Source: Myxococcales bacterium (GTDB lineage Bacteria; Myxococcota; Polyangia; Polyangiales; Polyangiaceae). Taken from it: a stretch of DNA of 21,410 nt. Below the pieces are notes generated by a model that was not told where the DNA came from, did not search any database, and worked only from the letters and a program-made list of their open reading frames with translations. Position 1 is the first letter of the stretch. The number at the start of each line of letters is the position of its first letter. The translations under genes were made by a program, and so were the position numbers. Positions 8,509-15,824 of the stretch are shown one piece after another. The stretch lies in the NCBI GenBank assembly GCA_003151595.1, contig PLXW01000090.1:1-21410 (forward strand), written 5' to 3'.

Positions 8509-9429
8509 GTGCTCCGCGGCCTCATCAAGACGATTCGCCCGCATCAATGGGTGAAAAACCTGTTCGTGCTGGCGCCGATGTTCTTTCACAAGGACGTCTT
8601 CGTCACCGGTCCGAACGGCATTCCGGCGCTCAACCTGATCGTCACCGGTCGGGCGTTCTTCGCCACGGTCGTCTTTTGCCTGCTCGCCGGCGCGGTCTAC
8701 ACGATCAACGACCTGGCCGACGTCGAAGCCGACCGCGTCCATCCGGTGAAGCGCTCGCGTCCGATCGCCAGCGGCGACGTGCCGGTCGGCGTCGCCAAGA
8801 TGATGGCCGCCGGGCTCGTCGTCTTCTCGCTGGCCACGGCGTACCTGCTGGCGCCGATGTTCGCCGTGGTGGCGCTCGTCTACTTCGCCGAGAACCTCGC
8901 CTACACGTTCAAGCTGAAGCAGGTCGCGTTCCTCGACGTCGGCCTGATCGCGTTCGGCTTCGTGCTCCGCGTCGTCGCCGGCGGCATCGCCACGAACATC
9001 CACGTGAGCGCGTACATGCTCGCGTGCACGGCGCTCCTCGCGCTCTTCCTCGGCTTCGGCAAGCGCCGCCACGAGCTCGCCGGCGAGAACGCGGGGAAGC
9101 AGCGGCAAGCGCTCCGCGCGTACACGCCGAGGTCGCTGAGCATCGCGCTCGCGGTCACCGGCCTCGCCACGGCCGTCACGTGGGTCGCGTACACGCTCGA
9201 TCCGACGACGCGCGAGTTCTTCCACTCGGACTACTTGTGGCTCACCGCGCCGTGCGTCGTGTTCGGCATCGTGCGCTTCCTGTTCCTCGTGTCGGGGCGC
9301 GCGGGGCGCGGCTTGAAGGCGGAGTCGCCGACGCAGGAGATGCTCAGCGACGTACCGTTCGTCCTCAACTTGATCCTCTGGGTGACCGTGGTGGTCGCGA
9401 TCGTGTACCGCCTCCGCCCGAGCGCGTGA
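8509..9429 (+). CDS. UbiA-family prenyltransferase, decaprenyl-phosphate phosphoribosyltransferase-like
   Basis: A 306-residue polytopic membrane protein with about 8-9 hydrophobic helices. The N-terminus IRPHQWVKNLFVLAP is typical of the DPPR-synthase branch of the UbiA family (mycobacterial Rv3806c type), which transfers phosphoribose from PRPP to a polyprenyl phosphate. The first Asp-rich motif is NDLADVEADRVHPVKRSRPI (from residue 67), and the second conserved segment is YTFKLKQVAFLD (Asp143). A quinone or haem prenyltransferase is possible but these motifs fit less well. The start is GTG 8509, which gives the family N-terminus exactly; no strong ribosome binding site is visible. It leads a cluster with the CPBP protease gene 7 bp downstream. 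The usual partner enzymes for ribose epimerisation (DprE1/E2-like) are not in this window, so the product's use is unknown. Confidence 0.88.
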   Translation: MLRGLIKTIRPHQWVKNLFVLAPMFFHKDVFVTGPNGIPALNLIVTGRAFFATVVFCLLAGAVYTINDLADVEADRVHPVKRSRPIASGDVPVGVAKMMAAGLVVFSLATAYLLAPMFAVVALVYFAENLAYTFKLKQVAFLDVGLIAFGFVLRVVAGGIATNIHVSAYMLACTALLALFLGFGKRRHELAGENAGKQRQALRAYTPRSLSIALAVTGLATAVTWVAYTLDPTTREFFHSDYLWLTAPCVVFGIVRFLFLVSGRAGRGLKAESPTQEMLSDVPFVLNLILWVTVVVAIVYRLRPSA

Positions 9430-9436
9430 GCGTCAC

Positions 9437-10213
9437 GTGAGCGCGGCGCCGGCGAGCCCTGACGGAACCCTCCGCGCGAAGCCGGGCGCCTGGGTCGACC
9501 TGGGGCTCACGCTCCCGATCTTCATCGCCTACCACGCCGGGGTCATCTTCCTTCGCGTGCAGAATGCAACCGATGTGATCACCGGCCCGATGCTCCGCGC
9601 CGCCGAGGGGAACCGCGCCATCTATCTCCTCATCACGGCGTCGATCGGCGTCGTGTTCACGCTGGTGTTCGGCATCATCGGCCGCGGGCAGGCGTTCCGG
9701 CCGGCGAAGTTCGTGCAAATCGCGCTCGAAGGGATGCTGTACGCGTTCCTCATGCGCCTCGGCGCGTCGTACGTGGTCGGTCGACTGTTCGCCGCGATCG
9801 GCTCGACGCCCGCCGCGCAGGAGGCCACCCGAGGTCCGTTCGTCGGCCTCGTGATGTCGCTCGGCGCCGGCTTCTACGAGGAGCTGGCGTTCCGCGTGCT
9901 GCTCTTCGGCCTGGGCGCGAAGGTGCTGGTGCGTCTCTTCGCGCACCAGCCGTACGCCGTCGAAGCGAACGCTCCGCGGCACCTGACGATGCGTGCCTTC
10001 GTCGTGGCGACCGTGTGGGCACTGGTCTCAGCGGTGCTCTTCAGCGGCGTGCACTACGTGGGGACGTTCGGCGATCCGTTCGCGCTCCCGTCCTTCGTTT
10101 TCCGGCTCACGCTGGGCCTCGTGCTCACCCTCATCTTCGTGACCCGCGGCTTCGCGGCGGCGGTGTGGGCACATGCCTTCTATGACATCTGGGTGCTGGT
10201 GTTGCCCTCCTAG
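9437..10213 (+). CDS. CPBP-family intramembrane glutamic protease (CAAX protease-like)
   Basis: A 258-residue membrane protein with about 6-8 hydrophobic segments. The family signatures are present: motif 1 GAGFYEELAFRVLL with Glu148, Glu149 and Arg153 (EExxxR), motif 2 FSGVHYVG with His206, and motif 3 WAHAFYDIW with His246 and Asp250. All catalytic residues of the Rce1/CPBP fold are therefore kept. Eukaryotic Rce1 trims prenylated CAAX proteins; bacterial members process or regulate membrane proteins or give bacteriocin immunity, and the substrate here is unknown. The start GTG 9437 lies 7 bp after the prenyltransferase stop, which indicates one transcript. A Cys-rich lipoprotein gene begins 15 bp downstream. 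A functional tie between prenyltransferase and CPBP by analogy with CAAX processing is tempting but unsupported, because the prenyltransferase is of a lipid-phosphate type. Confidence 0.9.
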   Translation: MSAAPASPDGTLRAKPGAWVDLGLTLPIFIAYHAGVIFLRVQNATDVITGPMLRAAEGNRAIYLLITASIGVVFTLVFGIIGRGQAFRPAKFVQIALEGMLYAFLMRLGASYVVGRLFAAIGSTPAAQEATRGPFVGLVMSLGAGFYEELAFRVLLFGLGAKVLVRLFAHQPYAVEANAPRHLTMRAFVVATVWALVSAVLFSGVHYVGTFGDPFALPSFVFRLTLGLVLTLIFVTRGFAAAVWAHAFYDIWVLVLPS

Positions 10214-10228
10214 TTTGCCCATGGCGTC

Positions 10229-11518
10229 ATGTCCGTCCAAAGTATGGGCGTGCGCTTCATTAAACTGATTGGGGCTACGGCCGCCCTGGCGTCGTGCGCG
10301 GCGCTCGTCACGACGGGATGCGGCCTGGACAGCGGTGGTCTCGGCGATCTCTTCGTGAGCGCCGGCGACGACGGCGGCACGAGCCTCGATGCGACCTTCG
10401 TGCAGACGGGCGACGGCTCGGTGAACGGCGGCGGCGACACCGGCGACGGGAACGGGAGCGGCGACGACGCGACCACCGGCGCGGGCGACTCGTCCAGCGG
10501 CAGCGACGACGGCGGCGGCGCGGACACGAGCCCGCCGGTCGACACCGGCACCGACACGTGCGCGAGCAACCTCGAGATCTGCAACAACGGCATCGACGAC
10601 AACTGCAACGGCAAGGTCGACTGCGCCGACACGGCGTGCGGCCCCGCGGCGTGGCAGTGCACGCACCAGACGGTGCCCGCGGGTTGGACGGTCGTCGAGT
10701 ACGCCTCGAGCCCGACGGCCGCGGCGTGCGGCACCGGGTATGCGACCGCGTCGAGCGTGTACGAGCAGCCGTTCGGCAACGCGACGTGCTCGTGCACGTG
10801 CAGCGTCGCGGAGCCGGGCTCCTGCGAGATCGGGAGCTTCACGTACGTCATCGACAACAACAACAACTGCGGCGGGCTTTCAGGCCTGGACCCCGCGGGC
10901 GGCGGCACGTGTCAGTCGATTCCGATCCCGGGCTACACGCCCGGCGGCGGCGCCAAACAGAAGGTCACGCCGCTCGGGTACACGGCCGCGGGGCCGGCAG
11001 CGAGTGCGTGCACGTCGACAGCGAGCACGACCAAGCCGACGATCCCCGAGAACGGTCACGTGTGCGCCGAGAGCACCGCGGCCGGCGCCGGGTGCGCGAA
11101 CAACGGCGCGTGCGTCCCCGCCGTGCAAGCGGGCTACGCGCTCTGCATCCAGCAGGAGTCGGCCGACGGCGGACAGATCCCGTGCCCGAACGGGTTCAGC
11201 AACGTGCACAACGTCGGGAGCGGCGTCACCGACAACCGCAGCTGCACGGCCTGCAACTGCACGGGCCCGACCGCGACGTGCGGCAACGAGCAGGTCACGC
11301 TCTTCACCGATCCGCAGTGCGGCGACGGCGGCACGGGCTCTGTGAAGGTCGACGGCAACTGCGACAACGTGGACACCTTCGGCGGCGGAGCCAACCCCAC
11401 CTTCCACGCCTACGAGTACTCGGCCAAGGTCGTCGGCGAAGCGTGCGGAGGCTCGGGGTCGAGCACACCGACCGGCGGCGTCGCGCTCACGGGACTGGCG
11501 ACGATCTGCTGCCAGTAG
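10229..11518 (+). CDS. Cys-rich lipoprotein with MopE-like metal-binding motif (copy 1)
   Basis: A 429-residue predicted lipoprotein: a hydrophobic signal ends in lipobox LVTTGC (Cys31). An Asp/Gly/Ser-rich acidic linker (about 32-110) follows, then a Cys-rich domain with about 28 cysteines. Residues 117-137 read ICNNGIDDNCNGKVDCADTAC, one residue longer than the core CNNGIDDNCNG motif seen in MopE-type copper or metal-binding and surface proteins of myxobacteria and methanotrophs. Near the C-terminus are SCTACNC and VTLFTDPQCG, and the protein ends ICCQ. It is clearly paralogous to the next gene. I infer a disulfide-stabilised, surface-exposed, possibly metal-binding protein on a flexible linker; the exact function is unknown. 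ATG 10229 was chosen; an in-frame ATG at 10244 gives a slightly shorter signal peptide and is equally plausible. It follows the CPBP gene by 15 bp. Confidence 0.85.
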   Translation: MSVQSMGVRFIKLIGATAALASCAALVTTGCGLDSGGLGDLFVSAGDDGGTSLDATFVQTGDGSVNGGGDTGDGNGSGDDATTGAGDSSSGSDDGGGADTSPPVDTGTDTCASNLEICNNGIDDNCNGKVDCADTACGPAAWQCTHQTVPAGWTVVEYASSPTAAACGTGYATASSVYEQPFGNATCSCTCSVAEPGSCEIGSFTYVIDNNNNCGGLSGLDPAGGGTCQSIPIPGYTPGGGAKQKVTPLGYTAAGPAASACTSTASTTKPTIPENGHVCAESTAAGAGCANNGACVPAVQAGYALCIQQESADGGQIPCPNGFSNVHNVGSGVTDNRSCTACNCTGPTATCGNEQVTLFTDPQCGDGGTGSVKVDGNCDNVDTFGGGANPTFHAYEYSAKVVGEACGGSGSSTPTGGVALTGLATICCQ

Positions 11519-11570
11519 CGAGCTCGACGGACATGCCGCGAAATTGCCTCGGCGCGCGCGATCGCACACG

Positions 11571-12770
11571 ATGCGCACAATGGGAATGATGGGACCACGT
11601 GCTCCAAGTAGCGCGCGCGCGATCGTCGCGGTCGTCTCGATCGCTGGCGTAGCGCTGGCCGCCGTTGGCGCGTGCACGCTCTACTCGACCGGGCTCGGTG
11701 ACGTCGGAAGCGACGCGAGCATGCCCGTCCCCGTCCTCGACGGTTCACCGGCCGACGTGCCGGTCACGATCGTCGACGCGCACGAAGCCGCGGCCGACGT
11801 GTCCGCTCCGCCCGACGGTCCCGACGCCTGCGCGCCGCTCGAAACGGACTGCCTCGACGGCGTCGACAACGACTGCAACGGCCAGACCGACTGCGCCGAT
11901 CCGGCGTGCGGCGCCGGGTACACGTGCGTGCCGGCGGCGGCGACGGGATGGGACGGCTACGCGCTATACGACGACGGTCGCCTCACGGCGTGCCCCGACA
12001 CGTACCCCACGCAGCTCGACACGTACGAAGGGATCATCTCGTTCCCGGCGACGTGCACCGCGTGCTCGTGCGCCGCGTCGGGCGCGACGTGCGGCACGTC
12101 GTCGGTCGCGTGCGGCGCGACGTGCGCGGTCGCACAGGACGCGGTCGGCACGGCGTGCAGCAATTTCGGCGACGCGATCTCGATCGACGGCACGAGCTCG
12201 TGCTCCGCCAGCGCGCCTCCCCTCGTCCCGGGCACGTGCGCGAGCAGCGGCGGCGTGGCGACGATCATCCCCGCGGCCTTCAGCAAGCTGTCGCGCACGT
12301 GTGGCGCCACGCGCGGTCCGGGCGGCGGCTGCGTAGCGGGGAATTCGTGCGTGGCGAAAGCACCGGCGGGAACGCACGGCATGTGCGTGTCGCAAGCGGT
12401 CGCCGGATCGGTCGTGTGCCCGTCGGCCTACCCGCACGCGAACATCGTGATGCCGACCGCGACGAGCTTCGACGACACGCGCGGCTGCACGAGCTGCTCG
12501 TGCGCCGGACCGAACGGCGCGTCGTGCTCCGCCAGCGTGACCCTGTTCACGGGATCTGCATGCACGGGCTCGTTCGGAGGTGACGGCGGCAGCCAGATTT
12601 CGCTCGTCGCGAACGGCACGTGCAACGCGAACGTCGTCAGCGCGCCGACGTCGTTCCTCTCCGGCGAGCTTCAGTCGACCGTGACGCAAGGCTCGTGCAG
12701 CGCCGGCGGGGGCGCGCCGACCGGGAGCGTCACTCCACTGAACCAGACGGCGTACTGCTGCCAGAACTGA
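11571..12770 (+). CDS. Cys-rich lipoprotein with MopE-like metal-binding motif (copy 2)
   Basis: A 399-residue predicted lipoprotein, paralogue of the preceding gene. The signal segment ARAIVAVVSIAGVALAAVGAC gives Cys35 as lipidation site. A short acidic linker follows, then a Cys-rich domain with about 30 cysteines. DCLDGVDNDCNGQTDCAD (about residues 93-110) matches the MopE-like motif of copy 1. The C-terminal part shares GCTSCSCAGPNG, VTLFTGSAC and a final YCCQN with copy 1. Conservation is strongest in these Cys-containing segments and weak in the linker, as expected for a disulfide or metal-binding core. The start is uncertain: ATGs at 11571, 11580, 11586 and 11589 are all in frame, and a TTG at 11544 is possible. 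The gap after copy 1 is 52 bp. The 3' end overlaps the convergent tlyA by 41 bp. Confidence 0.84.
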   Translation: MRTMGMMGPRAPSSARAIVAVVSIAGVALAAVGACTLYSTGLGDVGSDASMPVPVLDGSPADVPVTIVDAHEAAADVSAPPDGPDACAPLETDCLDGVDNDCNGQTDCADPACGAGYTCVPAAATGWDGYALYDDGRLTACPDTYPTQLDTYEGIISFPATCTACSCAASGATCGTSSVACGATCAVAQDAVGTACSNFGDAISIDGTSSCSASAPPLVPGTCASSGGVATIIPAAFSKLSRTCGATRGPGGGCVAGNSCVAKAPAGTHGMCVSQAVAGSVVCPSAYPHANIVMPTATSFDDTRGCTSCSCAGPNGASCSASVTLFTGSACTGSFGGDGGSQISLVANGTCNANVVSAPTSFLSGELQSTVTQGSCSAGGGAPTGSVTPLNQTAYCCQN

Positions 12771-13506
12771 CGCGCCTTCGCGCGTGCACGAACGCCTCGC
12801 GATTCCCCTTCGGCCCGGTGATCACGCAGTCGGCCTCGGCCACGACCTCGAATCCCACGGCTTCGAGCGCGGCCCGCGCGTCGGCGATCGCCCCCGCGCG
12901 AACGGTCTCGTCGCGCACCACCCCTTTTCCGCGCGACGCTTCCTTGCGCCCCACTTCGAACTGCGGCTTCACCAGCGCGACCAGGGTTCCGCCGTCGCGC
13001 GTGCATCGCGCCAGCCCCTCGGCGAGCTTGCCGAGGCCGATGAACGACGCGTCGACCACGGAGAGGTCCACCGCGCCGCCGATCTCGCCGGCCGTGAGCG
13101 TGCGCGCGTTCGTTCGCTCGAGGTTCGTCACGCGCGGGTCGTCGCGGAGCTTCTGCGCGAGCTGACCGTAGCCGACGTCGACGGCCACGACGTGCACGGC
13201 GCCGCGTTGAAGCAGGCAATCGGTGAAGCCCCCGGTCGACGCGCCGACGTCGAGGCAGCGCAGGCCGCGCGGATCGACCGCGAACCCGTCGAGCGCGCCC
13301 GCGAGCTTCACGCCGCCGCGCGAGACGAACGGGATCTTCTCGCCGCGCACGTCGATCTCGGCGTCGTCGGGGACGGTGGTGCCGGGTTTGTCGATGCGCT
13401 GCTCGCCGATGTACACGCTCCCGGCGATGACGAGCGCTTGCGCCTTCGCGCGCGTGTCGGCGAGACCGCGATCGACGAGGAGCTGATCGATGCGCGCCTT
13501 GGCCAC
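12730..13506 (-). CDS. tlyA: TlyA-family rRNA 2'-O-methyltransferase
   Basis: A 258-residue cytoplasmic protein with an N-terminal S4 RNA-binding domain (about residues 3-60, RIDQLLVDRGLADTRAKAQA) and an FtsJ-type Rossmann methyltransferase (about 60-245). The SAM motif is CLDVGASTGGFTDCLL (84-99). The 2'-O-methyltransferase tetrad is readable as Lys67 (GGVKLAG), Asp152 (VDASFI), Lys180 (LVKPQFEVG) and Glu237 (NREAFVH). TlyA methylates cytidine 2'-OH in 16S and/or 23S rRNA with S-adenosylmethionine and is linked to capreomycin sensitivity in mycobacteria. The length is typical. Start is GTG 13506. It lies 25 bp after the binding-protein gene and may share that transcript. The last ~13 codons, after the conserved domain, overlap the convergent lipoprotein gene and encode a Ser-rich tail. 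Confidence 0.94.
   Translation of the reverse strand: MAKARIDQLLVDRGLADTRAKAQALVIAGSVYIGEQRIDKPGTTVPDDAEIDVRGEKIPFVSRGGVKLAGALDGFAVDPRGLRCLDVGASTGGFTDCLLQRGAVHVVAVDVGYGQLAQKLRDDPRVTNLERTNARTLTAGEIGGAVDLSVVDASFIGLGKLAEGLARCTRDGGTLVALVKPQFEVGRKEASRGKGVVRDETVRAGAIADARAALEAVGFEVVAEADCVITGPKGNREAFVHARRRVSSGSSTPSGSVE
12770..12785 (+). terminator. Short GC hairpin at the stop of Cys-rich lipoprotein copy 2
   Basis: ACGCGC (12770-12775) and GCGCGT (12780-12785) form a perfect 6-bp stem with a CTTC tetraloop, beginning at the last base of the TGA stop. There is no T-run, and the hairpin lies inside the 3' coding end of the convergent tlyA. A transcript-end role for the rightward cluster is possible, but chance cannot be excluded in DNA this GC-rich. 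Confidence 0.3.
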
Positions 13507-13531
13507 GTATTCTAGTGTAGACCGAGCCGTC

Positions 13532-14419
13532 TCACGGTAGCGCGGCGTCGGGGTGGAGGGCGCGCGCGATCGCGAGGAGCCCCAGGTCGATCCGCGGCCC
13601 CGGCCGGAGCACGGCTTCGTCCGTCAGCGGCACCACGCGCCCGCGCTTCACGGCGCCGACCTCGCGCCACCCCGGCACGTCGAGCGCGATCTTCGCCCCC
13701 GCTCCATGCGACGCGGCCGCCGAGGTATCGAGGATCACGTCGGGGTCGAGCGCCATGATCCGCTCCACGCCCAGCGTCGGGTACGCGCTCCCTTCGGCGA
13801 CGACGTTCACTCCGCCGGCGCGCGCGATCATTTCGTCGGGGAAGCCGTGCGGTCCGGCGACGACGATCGGATCGGCGTCGAAGACGAGCAGCACGCGCAC
13901 CCTGGGGAGCGAGGCCACCGCGGCGGCGATCGCCGCTTCACGCGCGTCGATTCGCGCCACTTCGTGATCGGCGTCGACGTCGTGCCCGGTCTTGCTCCCC
14001 AGCGCCTTCAGCATCGCGTCGACCTGCGCGAGCGACTCGGTCTCGGGGAAGAACGTCGCCACGCCGTGCGACGCGAGCGTCTCGGCGAGCTTGGGCCCCG
14101 CCGGTCCTCGCGCGCCCACGACGAGGTCGGGGCGCAGGGCGAGGATCGCTTCCAGGTTCGGATCGACGTACCCGCCGACCTGCGGCAACGCCAGCGCCTG
14201 CGGCGGATAATCGCAGTACCGCGATCTCCCGACGAGCTCGGCGCCCGCGCCGATCGCGAACATGGCCTCGGTCGTCGACGGCGAGAGCGACACGACGCGC
14301 GTGGCTCCGGCCGGCGGCGTCGCGTCGTTCGTCTTCGCGCGCGCGCACGCGATGTTCGTGAGCGTCGCAGGAGCGACGACGAGCGCGACCAGCGCCGCGA
14401 TCGCGATCGCGCGGGTCAT
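13532..14419 (-). CDS. BtuF-like periplasmic substrate-binding protein (cobalamin/iron-chelate type)
   Basis: A 295-residue exported protein of the Peripla_BP_2 family, the class III binding proteins for cobalamin, haem and siderophores. The signal segment (AIAIAALVALVVAPATLT) is followed by IAC (Cys25), a weak lipobox. The mature start RVVSLSPSTTEAMFAIGAG and the segment LVGRSRYCDYPP near residue 65 are characteristic, with GYVDPNLEAILALRPDLVVG close behind and GVERIMALDPDVIL in the second lobe. BtuF-like specificity is the best guess, though sequence alone does not settle the ligand. Its ATG overlaps the TGA of the sigma-54 activator gene by 4 nt (ATGA), so translation is probably coupled. 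No permease or ATPase of the BtuCD type lies in the window, so it must share a remote transporter or act as a sensor. Confidence 0.88.
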   Translation of the reverse strand: MTRAIAIAALVALVVAPATLTNIACARAKTNDATPPAGATRVVSLSPSTTEAMFAIGAGAELVGRSRYCDYPPQALALPQVGGYVDPNLEAILALRPDLVVGARGPAGPKLAETLASHGVATFFPETESLAQVDAMLKALGSKTGHDVDADHEVARIDAREAAIAAAVASLPRVRVLLVFDADPIVVAGPHGFPDEMIARAGGVNVVAEGSAYPTLGVERIMALDPDVILDTSAAASHGAGAKIALDVPGWREVGAVKRGRVVPLTDEAVLRPGPRIDLGLLAIARALHPDAALP

Positions 14420-15789
14420 CGCTCGATGAGAGCGTACTTGTGCAGCTTCTCGATCAACGCCGGCCGCGACACGCCGAGCCGCCGCGCGGTCTCGCTCTGG
14501 TTGCGCCCCGACGTCTCGAACTGCTCGGCGATGATCGCCCGCTCGAACGCCTCGACGCGCGCGCGCAGCGGATGACTCGGACCCGGATCTCCCGCCGCCG
14601 CGCCGCCGCCGCTCGGGCGCTCCGCCGAACGCGGCTCGGCGAGCGATCGCCACAGCGCGAGCGTCAGGCGATCGTCCGGCGCGAGCGCCAGCAACCGCGC
14701 CACCGTGTTCTCGAGCTCGCGCACGTTCCCCGGCCACGGGTGCGCCTTCATCGTCTCGACGAGCGCCGGCTCCACGTCGACCTGACCCATGCCGTAGCGA
14801 TCGGCGTACTGCCGGACGAACGTCCGCACGAACGGCTCGATGTCCTCCAGCCGCTCGCGGAGCGGCGGGATCCGGATCGGCACCACGTTCAGTCGGTAGA
14901 AGAGGTCTTCGCGGAACTTCCCGCTCTTCACGTCGGCCGCGAGATCGCGGTTCGTCGCCGCGACGAGACGCACGTCGACGATCTCGGCGCGCCCGCCCAC
15001 CTGCTGCACCTCGCCCGATTGAAGCGCGCGGAGGATCTTCGCCTGGATGGCCTGCGGGAGCTCGCCGATCTCGTCGATGAAGAGCGTCCCCTTGTCGGCC
15101 TGCTGGAAGTACCCGGCCCTCGCCTGCTGCGCGCCGGTGAACGCCCCCTTCGTGTGTCCGAAGAGCTCCGCTTCGGCGAGCTCGCTCGGGATCGCCGCGG
15201 CGTTGAAGCGGATGAACGCTTTGTCGGCGCGGCGCGAGTGCGCGTGAAGGGCCGTGGCCATCACGTCCTTGCCCGCGCCGCTCTCGCCCGTGAAGAGCAC
15301 CGTCACGTCCTTGGGCGCCACGCGCGCGACGACGTCGAGGACGCGCCGCATGGCCGGGCTCTCGGCCACGATCGTTCGACCGAGCTGCGCTTCCGTGCGC
15401 AGCCGCGCGTTCTGCAAGCGGAGCTCGCGCGTCTCGATCCCGCGCTTCACCGCGAGCACCAGCTCGTCGGGGTCGAACGGCTTCGGCAGGTAGTCGTACG
15501 CGCCGGCCTTCATGGCCGACACCGCGACTCGCTCCGACCCATGCGCCGTCAGCATGAGCACCGGCACGCTCGGGTCCTGCGCGCGGATGCGCGTGAGCAC
15601 CTGCATCCCGTCGACGACCGGCATCGCCAGATCGGTGAGCACCACGTCGGCGCCGTGCGATTCGAACGCCGCGATTCCCGCCGCGCCCCCTTCGGCCAGC
15701 TCGACGGTGAGCCCCGCGTCGCTCAGCACCGCTTCGAGCGTGAAGCGCAGCGACGGGTCGTCATCGATCACGAGCACACGGTGCGGCAT
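14416..15789 (-). CDS. NtrC-family sigma-54-dependent response regulator
   Basis: A 457-residue transcription activator with three parts: receiver (about 1-120), AAA+ sigma-54 interaction domain (about 138-380) and a Fis-type helix-turn-helix (about 415-455). The receiver has acidic residues IDDDP, phospho-acceptor Asp53 (LTDLAMP), Thr81 and Lys103 (LPKPF). The AAA+ domain has Walker A GESGAGKD (168-175), the sigma-54 contact loop GAFTGA (215-220), Walker B TLFIDE (235-240) and a final WPGNVRELENTV. The recognition region includes NQSETARRLGVSRPALIEKL. All elements needed for phosphorylation-controlled ATP-driven activation of RpoN holoenzyme are present. Start is ATG 15789; no clear ribosome binding site is seen, but the receiver begins right there. 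It follows its likely kinase partner by 35 bp and overlaps the binding-protein gene by 4 nt. Confidence 0.96.
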   Translation of the reverse strand: MPHRVLVIDDDPSLRFTLEAVLSDAGLTVELAEGGAAGIAAFESHGADVVLTDLAMPVVDGMQVLTRIRAQDPSVPVLMLTAHGSERVAVSAMKAGAYDYLPKPFDPDELVLAVKRGIETRELRLQNARLRTEAQLGRTIVAESPAMRRVLDVVARVAPKDVTVLFTGESGAGKDVMATALHAHSRRADKAFIRFNAAAIPSELAEAELFGHTKGAFTGAQQARAGYFQQADKGTLFIDEIGELPQAIQAKILRALQSGEVQQVGGRAEIVDVRLVAATNRDLAADVKSGKFREDLFYRLNVVPIRIPPLRERLEDIEPFVRTFVRQYADRYGMGQVDVEPALVETMKAHPWPGNVRELENTVARLLALAPDDRLTLALWRSLAEPRSAERPSGGGAAAGDPGPSHPLRARVEAFERAIIAEQFETSGRNQSETARRLGVSRPALIEKLHKYALIER

Positions 15790-15824
15790 CGGAGAGGACT
15801 CTAATCCGGTTTGCCCCGCGGGCG

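Noticed and set aside
8392..9225. N-terminal extension of the intact transglutaminase protein
   Set aside because: It lies antisense to the prenyltransferase gene and has no coding character; a signal peptide starts at GTG 8391.
8509..10213. A bacterial CAAX-like protein prenylation and processing pathway
   Set aside because: The prenyltransferase matches the lipid-phosphate phosphoribosyltransferase branch, not protein prenyltransferases, and neither lipoprotein ends in a CAAX-type box.
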